From: an uncultured Christensenellaceae bacterium
Lineage (GTDB): Bacteria; Bacillota; Clostridia; Christensenellales; Pumilibacteraceae
DNA length: 14,335 nucleotides
Assembly (NCBI GenBank): GCA_910588315.1
Contig: CAJUQF010000046.1
Coordinates: 1 to 14,335 of the forward strand
Direction of reading: 5' to 3'
Below are positions 6,564-14,243 of this stretch, piece by piece. The position numbers and the translations under genes were made by a program. Within the stretch, counting starts at the first letter, position 1. Every line of letters begins with the position of its first letter. The notes under the pieces are model-generated. The model was not told the origin of the DNA. It saw only the letters and a list, made by a program, of their open reading frames with translations, and searched no databases.

Positions 6564-8633
6564 TTATTTTGATTTTGACGCAGGCGTCTTTTTCGTCGCA
6601 GGTTTTGCCGCAGTTTTTTTAGCCGCAGTCTTCGTCGCAGGCGCAGGCTTTTTTGCCGTTTGGGTCGACGCGGCGTTTTCCGTCGCGACTTTCTTTGCCG
6701 CAGGCTTTGCCGTCGCGGTTTTTTCGGCTGCGGATTTCTTTGCGGCAACTTCCGCAGTTTTTTCTGTTGCGGGCTTGGACGCTTTCGACTTCTTGTTCGG
6801 ACAGTATAACAGTATACCTCCCATCGGCGGGATATCGATACTCAACGAACATTCTTTGCCGTGGCTCGCGATGTTTTCGGTCGAATACTTCGCGCCGGAA
6901 CATCCCCACCTGTATATCTCGGTGCGGAGCAGTTCCGTGTACTCGCCTTTGTGCGCGCCGAACCTGTAGCCCTCGTGCGGTACCGGCGAGAAATTGATGA
7001 TCGCAACTATGCGGTTATCGTCGGCGTCGCGCCGCTCGTATACGAGAATGTTTTGCAGATAGTCGTCGGCGACCAGCCATTCGAAACCTTTCCAATCGTA
7101 ATCGATCTGATACATTGCGGGATACTTTTTATATATCCCGTTGAGCGTCGCCACAAAATCTTTAAGATCGGCGTGCGCCGGATATTCGAGAATATTCCAA
7201 TCGAGTTCTTTCGCGAAATTCCATTCGTTGAACTGACCGAGTTCCGCGCCCATGAACAAAAGTTTTTTGCCGGGATGCGACCACATATACGTCAGGAAAT
7301 TTCTGACGCCGGCAAACTTCATGTCGTAATCGCCCGGCATTTTATTTATGAGCGAACCCTTACCGTAAACCACTTCGTCGTGCGAAATGGGCAGTATGAA
7401 GTTTTCCGTGAACGCATAGATCATGGAGAACGTAACGGTGTTGTGGTGATATTTCCGAAAAACGGGATCGACCTTGATGTACGACAGCGTATCGTTCATC
7501 CAGCCCATGTTCCACTTGAAGTTAAAGCCCAGCCCGCCCATATCAACGGGACGGGAAACGCCGCCCCAAGCGGTGGACTCTTCCGCAATCATGAGCGCTT
7601 TGGGATACTTGGCAAACACCGCGATATTGAGTCGGCGCAGGAAGTCGACGGCCTCCAAATTCTCGTTGCCGCCGTAAATATTGGGGCGCCATTCGTATCT
7701 GCCGTAATCGAGATAAAGCATGCTCGCCACCGCGTCGACGCGCAAGCCGTCGACGTGATACATATCGAGCCAATAGAACGCATTGCTTATAAGGAAGTTA
7801 CGCACTTCGTTCCTGCCGTAGTCGAAACAGCGCGTACCCCACTCCTTATGCTCCATGCGCAGCGGATCGCTGTGTTCGTAAAGCGGACCGCCGTCGAATT
7901 CGTAAAGTCCGTCGCCGTTTTTGGGGAAATGCCCGGGCACCCAATCGAGAATTACCGCGATCCCGCGCGAATGCATTTTATCGACGAGATACGCAAAATC
8001 CTCGGGCGTGCCGTAGCGCGACGTAGGCGCGAAATACCCGGTCACCTGATATCCCCACGATCCGTCGAACGGATACTCCGCGACTCCCATAAGCTCGAGA
8101 TGCGTATATCCGAGTTCGGCAAGATAATCGCTCATCTCGTCGGCAAACTTGCGATAGTCGAACGTGTTGCCGTCGGCATATCTGCGCCAGGACGCTATAT
8201 GCGCTTCGTAAACGGACATGGGCGCCGACAGCGGATCGGGTCTGTTCTTTATATAATCGCCGTCCGTCCATTTAAAATGATCTATATCCACGACCTTGGC
8301 GTTTGTGCCTTCGAACGTTTCGCGATGGAACGCGAACGGGTCGCATTTGTATATCGGATAAGAAAATCCGTTTTCTATATAATACTTGTAATTGTCGTAC
8401 TGTTTTACTCCGCTTACCGTCGCCTCCCAAAGTCCGGCTTCGGTTATCTTGGTCATACGGTCGGCGTTTATATCCCAATTATTGAAATCGCCTATGACGG
8501 AAATCGACACGGCACGAGTAGACCAAACGCGGAACGTCGCCGTGCCGCGCTCTTTGTCGAAGTGACAACCCAAGTACTTGTAAGCATCATATAGGTCCCC
8601 GTGATGATAAGCGTCAAGCAACTTATTGTCCAT
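6564..8633 (-). CDS. glgB: 1,4-alpha-glucan branching enzyme (GH13) with Lys/Ala-rich C-terminal tail
   Basis: A 689-residue branching enzyme that cuts alpha-1,4 chains and re-attaches them through alpha-1,6 links. Residues about 10-115 form the CBM48-type beta domain (ATFRVWSTRA, GDFNNWD). The catalytic barrel shows DWVPGHF (230-236), GLRVDAVASM with nucleophile Asp300, AEESTAWGGVSRP with acid/base Glu351, and PISHDEVVYGKGS with Asp419. The family C-terminal beta domain ends near PPMGGILLYCPN (about 613). The last 77 residues are a low-complexity tail made almost only of Lys, Ala, Thr, Pro, Ser and Glu with AAKK/PAAKK-type repeats, resembling histone H1-like bacterial proteins. This tail is not part of the usual enzyme. 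The ATG at 8633 follows AGGGAG. The gene has its own promoter at 8702-8730 and is the first glycogen gene read. Confidence 0.95.
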   Translation of the reverse strand: MDNKLLDAYHHGDLYDAYKYLGCHFDKERGTATFRVWSTRAVSISVIGDFNNWDINADRMTKITEAGLWEATVSGVKQYDNYKYYIENGFSYPIYKCDPFAFHRETFEGTNAKVVDIDHFKWTDGDYIKNRPDPLSAPMSVYEAHIASWRRYADGNTFDYRKFADEMSDYLAELGYTHLELMGVAEYPFDGSWGYQVTGYFAPTSRYGTPEDFAYLVDKMHSRGIAVILDWVPGHFPKNGDGLYEFDGGPLYEHSDPLRMEHKEWGTRCFDYGRNEVRNFLISNAFYWLDMYHVDGLRVDAVASMLYLDYGRYEWRPNIYGGNENLEAVDFLRRLNIAVFAKYPKALMIAEESTAWGGVSRPVDMGGLGFNFKWNMGWMNDTLSYIKVDPVFRKYHHNTVTFSMIYAFTENFILPISHDEVVYGKGSLINKMPGDYDMKFAGVRNFLTYMWSHPGKKLLFMGAELGQFNEWNFAKELDWNILEYPAHADLKDFVATLNGIYKKYPAMYQIDYDWKGFEWLVADDYLQNILVYERRDADDNRIVAIINFSPVPHEGYRFGAHKGEYTELLRTEIYRWGCSGAKYSTENIASHGKECSLSIDIPPMGGILLYCPNKKSKASKPATEKTAEVAAKKSAAEKTATAKPAAKKVATENAASTQTAKKPAPATKTAAKKTAAKPATKKTPASKSK

Positions 8634-8655
8634 AAATATCTCCCTATGCAGTTTT

Positions 8656-8680
8656 TCGCGTTGTCGCGATGAATTTCATC
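8656..8680. promoter_or_regulatory. overlapping inverted repeats in the glgB leader, possible operator
   Basis: Two adjoining inverted repeats lie 15 to 40 bases downstream of the expected glgB transcription start: GATGAA-T-TTCATC (8668-8680), a near-perfect 13-bp palindrome, and TCGCG-TTGT-CGCGA (8656-8669). The position would suit a repressor site or a leader hairpin. No known operator is recognised. Confidence 0.3.
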
Positions 8681-8701
8681 ACGACTCCCCTATACTATAT
8701 G

Positions 8702-8730
8702 ATTATACTACATCGCAAGAAAAATATCAA
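8702..8730 (-). promoter_or_regulatory. sigma-A promoter for glgB
   Basis: On the minus strand TTGATA (-35, 8730 to 8725) and a perfect TATAAT (-10, 8707 to 8702) are separated by exactly 17 bases. Transcription would begin near 8695, leaving a 60-base leader. The terminator at 8831-8862 isolates it from the lipoprotein gene upstream, so this is the evident start of the glycogen locus. Confidence 0.78.
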
Positions 8731-8830
8731 GCCTTTACGAAAAATTTGTGTCACTGCTTTTTTCACCCGAAAACACATAAATTTCGCAACAAGTTCACGT
8801 CACGACCGCACGAGCGATATTATTCATGAT

Positions 8831-8862
8831 AAAAAGCCGTGCGGTCGTGCCGCACGGCTTTT
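8831..8862 (-). terminator. intrinsic terminator of the LRR lipoprotein gene
   Basis: A perfect 13-bp stem, AAAAGCCGTGCGG with its complement, encloses a five-base loop and is followed on the minus strand by TTTTTATC. It starts 14 bases after the stop codon at 8877. The A/T-flanked stem would also work on the plus strand. The rest of the gap to glgB holds the glgB promoter. Confidence 0.9.
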
Positions 8863-8876
8863 GTATAACGAAAACT

Positions 8877-10872
8877 TTATCTCGCAGGCGTCACTTGCAG
8901 ACTGCCGTTATTGCCCTTTTGCACGGCGTCCCACTGCGCTTGCGTTCCGTTGAACTTTACGCTTGAAAGTTTGGAGCAGTTACTGAATACCCCGTCGCCG
9001 AAAACCTCGAGCGAAGACGGCAGCGTTATCTGACTGATTTTCGAACACCAGGCAAACGCATACGAATTTATATGCGTTAAACCGTACGGCAAATTTATCT
9101 CTATAAGCGCCGAACAATCTCTAAACGCCCCGACGTCTATCGTCTTTAACTTACTTCCGCTGGAAAATTTCACGCTTACAAGCGAATGACACGCGTCAAA
9201 CGCGCTGTTTCCTATTGTTTCGACCGAGTTCGGGATAATGATCCCGGTTATCTTACCGGAATGGAACGTTCCTTCTTCGATCACTTTCAGGTTTTCGGAC
9301 AGTGTTATCGTAGATAATTCATAACACCCGAAAAACGCCTCCATACCGATTTCGGTGACCGTATTCGGGAATATTGCGGACGTTAATTTCGTACATTCCA
9401 AAAATGCGCTCTTTCCGATAGACTGCAAGCCCGTATTGAAAGTTACCTTGGCGATACTATTGCAACCGTAGAAAGCCAATGCGCCTATGCTTTTCAGACT
9501 CGAAGGGAATACCAGCGGATACATCGCAGAAGGCGCAAGACTCGTACATTTGCGGAACGCGCCATCTTCTATCGTAACGATCCCTTCGGGAATGGTCAAC
9601 GTTCTTAATCCGGCACAATATTCGAATCCGTCTTTGACTATTGTCGTGACCGGCTTACCGTTATGCTCGTTGGGGATTTTTATTTTCGTATTGTAACCCG
9701 CGGTACCCTTGGAAACGCCGTAAGCCGTTACGTTGCCGCTGCCGTCGGTTATCTCGGTAAAAGCTCAGTCCCCACGTACCGACGCTGTCCGGCGCTTGGG
9801 GATCGAGGTCGTGACAGCCCGAACAATAATAATCGACGAAAGTATGGACTCCGGTAGCGGACCCGGTCTTGGTGCGCGTAAGCTTATCGTCACAGCGAAT
9901 GCACTTGGCGCTCTCCGTACCGTCCGTTATACAAGTCGCGTCGTTGTTATATTCGTAATCGCCGTAGGTATGTCCGAGCGACGGCGTTTCGGTTTTCGTA
10001 TTGTAACTGCAACGCGTGCAAACGTCGTACGGCGCCCAACCGGGTTCCGTACATGTCGCGGCATTGCCGTCGCGATGCTCGATATCATGACCGAGCAGGG
10101 GTATTTCGGTCTTGGTGCTGTACGAACAGCGGCTGCACGTAACATACGCGCCGTAACCGGTTTGTGTACATGTGGGAGATTTGCCGGTATGACTGATTTC
10201 GTCGTGACCGAGTTCGGCTATATCTTCTGTCGCACGGTAAGTACATCTCGAACAAGTCACCGTCTTGGATCCTTTCTCCGTGCAAGTCGCCTGTTTGGTT
10301 ATTACAGTGTTCTTGTTGTGACCAAGCGCCTTTATTGCTCTATACGTCGTAAAATCACAGCGACTGCACGTAACGTACGATCTCCAGCCGGCTTCGGTAC
10401 AAGTCGCCGCCTTGCCGTCGTGATTTTGTTCGTCGTGACCGAGCGCGTCCACTTCGCGCGTATCCTCGTAATCGCAGCGAGAACAGGTAACGTCCTTAGA
10501 ACCTTTGCCCGTGCATGTCGGTTGCACGGTGACGTTATCGACTTCGTCGTGACCGAGCGCGTTCATTTCGCGAGTGGTTTCGTAGTCGCAGCGCGAACAG
10601 GTAACTTCTTCCGAACCTTTGCCGGTACAAGTCGGCTGTACTTTCACGCTCGTACGCTCGTCGTGACCGAGCGCATCGACATACTCGTCCTCAAACTCGT
10701 CGCCGCACGCGCATTTGTGCAGCGTATATCCGCGCTCCGTGCAGGTAGCGTTAACACTCGTTATCTCATAGCTGTGCGTATGTTCGTCGGCGCCGCCGCA
10801 AGCGGCAAACACGAAAACGCCGGCAATAACAGCCAAAACGAGTATTATCCCCGACGATATTTTACGGCACAT
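8877..10872 (-). CDS. surface lipoprotein with Cys/His repeats and BspA-type LRRs, frameshifted
   Basis: If one extra base is removed the gene encodes 664 residues. Residues 1-24 are a lipoprotein signal ending VFAA-Cys25. Eight repeats of 38-40 residues follow, starting at Cys 44, 82, 120, 158, 197, 235, 274 and 314, most with the pattern TCT...CSRC...LGH (one Cys, a CxxC pair and a His). The C-terminal half carries about ten BspA-type leucine-rich repeats (IGxxAFxxCxxLxxVxxP) and the closing FNGTQAQWDAV motif often seen in such proteins. The frame breaks after Phe371, within a T4 run at 9762-9759: without one T the reading continues smoothly as SFTEITDGSGNV. As given, the product would stop at 403 residues, without the LRRs. 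The ATG at 10872 has AGGAG upstream. An adhesion role is likely from LRR relatives; the Cys repeats have no function I recognise. Confidence 0.82.
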
Positions 10873-10970
10873 ATTATCTCCTCTTATTTGCGGTATCGAC
10901 CGCGGTTGCGTATCCCGTCACACGGCAATATACATTCGCACCTACGGATACGGTTTTTATGCTTAAATAT

Positions 10971-10998
10971 AATATAACATACCCCCCCCCGCTGTCAA
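10971..10998 (-). promoter_or_regulatory. sigma-A promoter with poly-G spacer for the LRR lipoprotein
   Basis: On the minus strand a perfect TTGACA (-35, 10998 to 10993) is followed after 16 bases by TATATT (-10, 10976 to 10971). Nine of the 16 spacer bases are an unbroken G run. Transcription would start near 10964, about 90 bases before the lipoprotein ATG. Change of the run by one base would change the spacer to 15 or to the optimal 17, as in poly-G controlled promoters such as meningococcal porA. The remaining leader shows no clear regulatory element. Confidence 0.7.
10982..10990 (-). repeat. homopolymer run of nine G (C on plus strand)
   Basis: The run lies wholly between the -35 and -10 boxes of the lipoprotein promoter. 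A run of this length in otherwise mixed sequence is expected to slip during replication, which would make the promoter strength variable. Confidence 0.9.
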
Positions 10999-11057
10999 CC
11001 CGTAAAAGACAATTCCCGTAAAATATATTCAATCGAGCTTGACATCGGGCACGCAAG

Positions 11058-11092
11058 AAAAATCACGTAACGATTTTTTTGTCGTTACGTGA
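11058..11092 (-). terminator. intrinsic terminator of the SGNH lipoprotein gene
   Basis: A perfect 11-bp stem TCACGTAACGA/TCGTTACGTGA encloses an eight-base A-rich loop on the minus strand and is followed there by TTTTTCTTG. It begins 39 bases after the stop codon at 11132. The stem is only moderately GC-rich, but the layout is classical. It separates this gene from the next promoter at 10971-10998. Confidence 0.88.
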
Positions 11093-11131
11093 CGTTTCAT
11101 TATATATGACATTCAGATGCCGATCGTTCCA

Positions 11132-14020
11132 TTACGCCGCGACACCGCTACGCACGGCGGATACCACGGTATTCGCTATCATCGACATGCCCGCGCTGTT
11201 GGGATGAAGTCTGTCCACCGTGTATGTGCCGATATTGTCCGCGGTTATACCGCTGTTTGCATAAAGGTCGATGACGGTGCAATCGTTGTTTCCCGCAATG
11301 GTACGTATCGCGGCGTTATACGCGGTCTCGCTTATTCCGCTGCCGTTGGAGCCGCCGGAGAAACGTTTGCGGTCGGGCAGGAACGTACAGCAGAACACGT
11401 GCGCGTCGGGATAGTTCGCCTTAATCGTTTTGACCGTCTTGGTATACGCGCCGCTGAAATCGGACGGCGAATCGGGCGCGACGGTACCGTCATACGTCCC
11501 GACAGACGTGTTTGCGGCATAATCGTTTACGCCCATAAATACGACTATTACGTCCGGCGTATTGCCGTTTTTGTCGTGAAGGTTTTTCGCCCGAACGTTA
11601 TACGTCTGCGCGTCCTTCACTACCGAGCCGGACCAGGAATTGTTTACGCACAGCGTATAGCCGAGCATAGTCGTCGTGCGGTTCCACCAGGTCTCAGTGA
11701 CCGCCATGTTCGCGCCGGCATAATTATTGTTGGGGAACCATATCGCGTTATTGCCTATCGTAGCATTGTAGTCGACGTTGTTGGAATAACCCGCATAAGT
11801 GCTTATGCTGTCGCCCAAAAACGATATATATTTCCCTTCGATAACCGTGTCGTCGGGACGCGCCACGATCTTAAACGTAAGCGAACGATCCGTCCACTGC
11901 GGAGGATTTGCCTCGAAGATCTTGCCTTTAAACGGATATGTGGTTTTACTCAACGTATATGCCGGCAAAATCGTCATCGCACCGTCGCCGAACACAAGCG
12001 TCTCGTCTTCGCCAACTGATATTTCGAGATCGTCGACGGTGAGAATATCGCCTACATTTACATTACTCATTTTGCCCGTAAAATCGAGTATTATCTTTTT
12101 GCCGTTTTCCACCGTGCAGTCCGCCTGTTTTGTGGAAAAGTCGCTTTTGACTATATACAGCGGCATATTGAGATTCGCCGACGATTCGTTCGCGCCGTTA
12201 CCGTAACCGGCAAACATAAACGAAATAGACGTTATCGTCTTGCCGGCAAAAATATTGCTCAATAACGCAAACGGCGCATAGTTAGGCGAAAACTTCACGG
12301 TTACATTGGCGTCGGCGAGATTGTTCATGAGACACTGCTTGACGGTAAACTGTGCCGTAAACGTCTTTACAAGTTTGAGCCCGCGGTACAGCTTGGCTTT
12401 TGCGGTATACACGCCCGCAGTCGTATGAGTATTGTTTTCGTAGCGCACGGTGACGCCGTTCGGGATATTGCTCGCGGTTATGGAGACTGCCGCCAGCCCG
12501 TCGGTCTCGTCCGTTTTGTCCTCGAACACCACGCCGGACAGATCGGGCATATCCGTCGGATAGCCTTTTATCGTGAACGCAAGCGAGTTCTGATAGTAAT
12601 TTTCTTTGTTCGCGAAAATCTTGCCGGAAAACCCGTAAGACGTATCGCCTTTACGGTACTTGGGCAGTACCTTCATTGTGCTGTCGCCGAACGCGAGCGT
12701 CTCGTCTTCGCCAACGACTATATTCAAGTTGTCGGCGGTAACCGTGTCGCCCGCTTTTTTGTTACCGAGTTTACCCGTGAAATCGAGTATTATCTTTTTG
12801 CCGTTTTCCACCGTGCAGTCTGCCTGCGGCGTGGAAAAGTCGCTCTTGACGACGTATATCGGCATAGTAAGTCCGTTCGAACTCGAAGTGTACCCGTTAA
12901 CAAGTCCGCCGTAAACGAACGAAACGGACGTTATTACAAAGTTCGAGAATATCGCGTCTTTAAGCGCGAACGGCGCGAGATCGGCGATAAAGTTATCCGT
13001 CGTGACCGAAAGATTATCCATTATTTTTTCCTGAACGGTACAGGTGCCGTCCACGAAAGTCACGTCGTAGTTGGTGTTTGTCGCTTTCCCCGTTATAGTC
13101 TTGACGCCGGATGCGCTCGTATCGACTGTAAGAGTAACGCCGAGATCGTCGCCGTCGATAACGTCGTTTGCCGTATATGTAAGACCCGCGCTCGCGCCCT
13201 CGTCGACCGCCTTATCGTCTATGATCACCGTTACCGGCTTTTTTTGTATGATAAGCTTAGCGGTAAGTGTGTCTATAAGCGCCGAGCCTTTATACAAATA
13301 CGTCGTGGCGGTGTACGTGCCTGCGTCGATCTGCGCGTTGCCGGTATAAGTAGCGCGGACTCCGCTCGGAAGATTCGTAGCGGTGATCGTCTGCGGTTTG
13401 CCGTTATATACGACGGTTTTGTCCTCGAACACCACGCCCGAAACGTCGGGCGAAGTCACGGTATACTTGCCGCCGTTAAACGTCACGGCATAGTTGGTAT
13501 TGGTATAACTGCCCGTTATCTGCTTTTCGCCGACGGAATTCGTATCGACGGTAAGTTTTACGCCGAGATCGTCGCCGTCGATAACGCCGCTCACGGTATA
13601 TGTAAGTTGCTCCGCCGCGTCGCCCAATACGGAAGTTTTATCGTCTATCGTTACGGTCGCCGCTTTTTTGCGCACGGTAAGTTTTGCGTCGAGCGTTTTG
13701 AGCAAAGTTTTACCGTGATACAGCTTGGCTTGCGCGTCGTACTCGCCGGCGTTTTTATGCGCGTTATTTTCGTATTCCGCCGTAACGCCTACGGGCAGAT
13801 TCTCCGCGGCGATAGTATGCGTATTGCCGTCGTAATCGACCGCCTTGTCGGTAAACGTGACTCCGGAAACGTCGGGAGCTTTGCTTTCTGCGCCGCCCGA
13901 TGTACCGCCGCAACCGCAAAGGATAGAGCATGCAAATACAAACGCCAAAATAAGCGTCACACATTTTTTAAAAACGACACTACCCCTCCCGTCGCGCGAC
14001 GATCGTTTAAGATCTCTCAT
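11132..14020 (-). CDS. large lipoprotein with YDG/MBG-type repeats and C-terminal SGNH/GDSL hydrolase
   Basis: A 962-residue exported protein. Residues 1-36 are a signal with a basic start and hydrophobic core, ending LCG-Cys37, a slightly unusual lipobox. Tandem beta domains of YDG/MBG type follow (about 52-116, 119-189, 193-257, 261-329 and 495-560; motif VSGVxFxDKxVxYxG and VIDGDDLGVxLTVDT). Between and after them lie two copies of a roughly 155-residue module I do not recognise (334-487 and 565-720). The C-terminal domain (727-960) is an SGNH hydrolase: FLGDS with Ser738, SWSG with Gly798, GVND with Asn832, and DRLHP with Asp936 and His939. It probably removes acyl groups (for example acetyl) from a glycan or other ester at the cell surface. 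The ATG at 14020 has GGAGG six bases upstream. The gene is flanked by its own promoter and terminator. Confidence 0.85.
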   Translation of the reverse strand: MRDLKRSSRDGRGSVVFKKCVTLILAFVFACSILCGCGGTSGGAESKAPDVSGVTFTDKAVDYDGNTHTIAAENLPVGVTAEYENNAHKNAGEYDAQAKLYHGKTLLKTLDAKLTVRKKAATVTIDDKTSVLGDAAEQLTYTVSGVIDGDDLGVKLTVDTNSVGEKQITGSYTNTNYAVTFNGGKYTVTSPDVSGVVFEDKTVVYNGKPQTITATNLPSGVRATYTGNAQIDAGTYTATTYLYKGSALIDTLTAKLIIQKKPVTVIIDDKAVDEGASAGLTYTANDVIDGDDLGVTLTVDTSASGVKTITGKATNTNYDVTFVDGTCTVQEKIMDNLSVTTDNFIADLAPFALKDAIFSNFVITSVSFVYGGLVNGYTSSSNGLTMPIYVVKSDFSTPQADCTVENGKKIILDFTGKLGNKKAGDTVTADNLNIVVGEDETLAFGDSTMKVLPKYRKGDTSYGFSGKIFANKENYYQNSLAFTIKGYPTDMPDLSGVVFEDKTDETDGLAAVSITASNIPNGVTVRYENNTHTTAGVYTAKAKLYRGLKLVKTFTAQFTVKQCLMNNLADANVTVKFSPNYAPFALLSNIFAGKTITSISFMFAGYGNGANESSANLNMPLYIVKSDFSTKQADCTVENGKKIILDFTGKMSNVNVGDILTVDDLEISVGEDETLVFGDGAMTILPAYTLSKTTYPFKGKIFEANPPQWTDRSLTFKIVARPDDTVIEGKYISFLGDSISTYAGYSNNVDYNATIGNNAIWFPNNNYAGANMAVTETWWNRTTTMLGYTLCVNNSWSGSVVKDAQTYNVRAKNLHDKNGNTPDVIVVFMGVNDYAANTSVGTYDGTVAPDSPSDFSGAYTKTVKTIKANYPDAHVFCCTFLPDRKRFSGGSNGSGISETAYNAAIRTIAGNNDCTVIDLYANSGITADNIGTYTVDRLHPNSAGMSMIANTVVSAVRSGVAA
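12081..12121 (-). repeat. 41-bp direct repeat, copy 1 (inside SGNH lipoprotein gene)
   Basis: These 41 bases are identical to 12780-12820. They encode the shared DCTVENGKKIILDF segment of the second unnamed module. Third-codon positions are also identical, which points to recent duplication or gene conversion. Confidence 0.85.
12780..12820 (-). repeat. 41-bp direct repeat, copy 2 (inside SGNH lipoprotein gene)
   Basis: Identical partner of 12081-12121, 699 bases away, in the first unnamed module. Recombination between the two would keep the frame (699 is a multiple of three) and delete one module plus one YDG-type domain. Confidence 0.85.
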
Positions 14021-14051
14021 ATTGTCCTCCGATCCATTTTTAGATGGTTAC

Positions 14052-14080
14052 AGTATATCATTACACGATTTTATTGTAAA
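14052..14080 (-). promoter_or_regulatory. sigma-A promoter for the SGNH lipoprotein
   Basis: On the minus strand TTTACA (-35, 14080 to 14075) and TATACT (-10, 14057 to 14052) are 17 bases apart, and TG one base before the -10 makes it extended. Transcription would start near 14045, about 25 bases before the ATG. The region further upstream (14081-14243) is AT-rich and shows only a weak ATCTAT-TTTT-ATAGAT hairpin at 14155-14170. Confidence 0.75.
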
Positions 14081-14243
14081 TATCAAAAATACATTAATAT
14101 GTATCAAATATTCGGAAAAATGAACCTATAAAACTCATTTATTTTATGGACTCAATCTATTTTTATAGATCAAAACGAGATAAAACTTTTGCGCTTTGAT
14201 TACGGCATAACGATAATCCATAAAGCGGCGGTCAAGGGTGGCG

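Noticed and set aside
6861..8594. Long open frame on the plus strand opposite glgB (also 2535-3650, 3654-4526 opposite glgP, 12425-14131 opposite the SGNH gene, 9733-10977 opposite the lipoprotein)
   Set aside because: These mirror strong genes on the other strand whose families and motifs are clear. They lack ribosome binding sites and recognisable domains, and arise from codon bias of the real gene.
8877..9599. LRR half as an independent gene starting at a TTG
   Set aside because: The start lies inside a leucine-rich repeat with no ribosome binding site or signal peptide, and the upstream sequence continues the repeat in the same frame up to the frameshift.
9755..9765. Programmed +1 frameshift at the T4 run
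   Set aside because: tRNA-Phe could re-pair after a +1 slip, but the next in-frame codon is a common TAC rather than a stop or rare codon, and no stimulatory structure is evident. An indel or sequencing error is simpler.
10874..11056. 60-codon minus-strand frame running through the poly-G tract and ending one base before the lipoprotein ATG
   Set aside because: It spans the -35, the -10 and the predicted transcription start, so most of it would not be transcribed from that promoter, and no ribosome binding site is seen.
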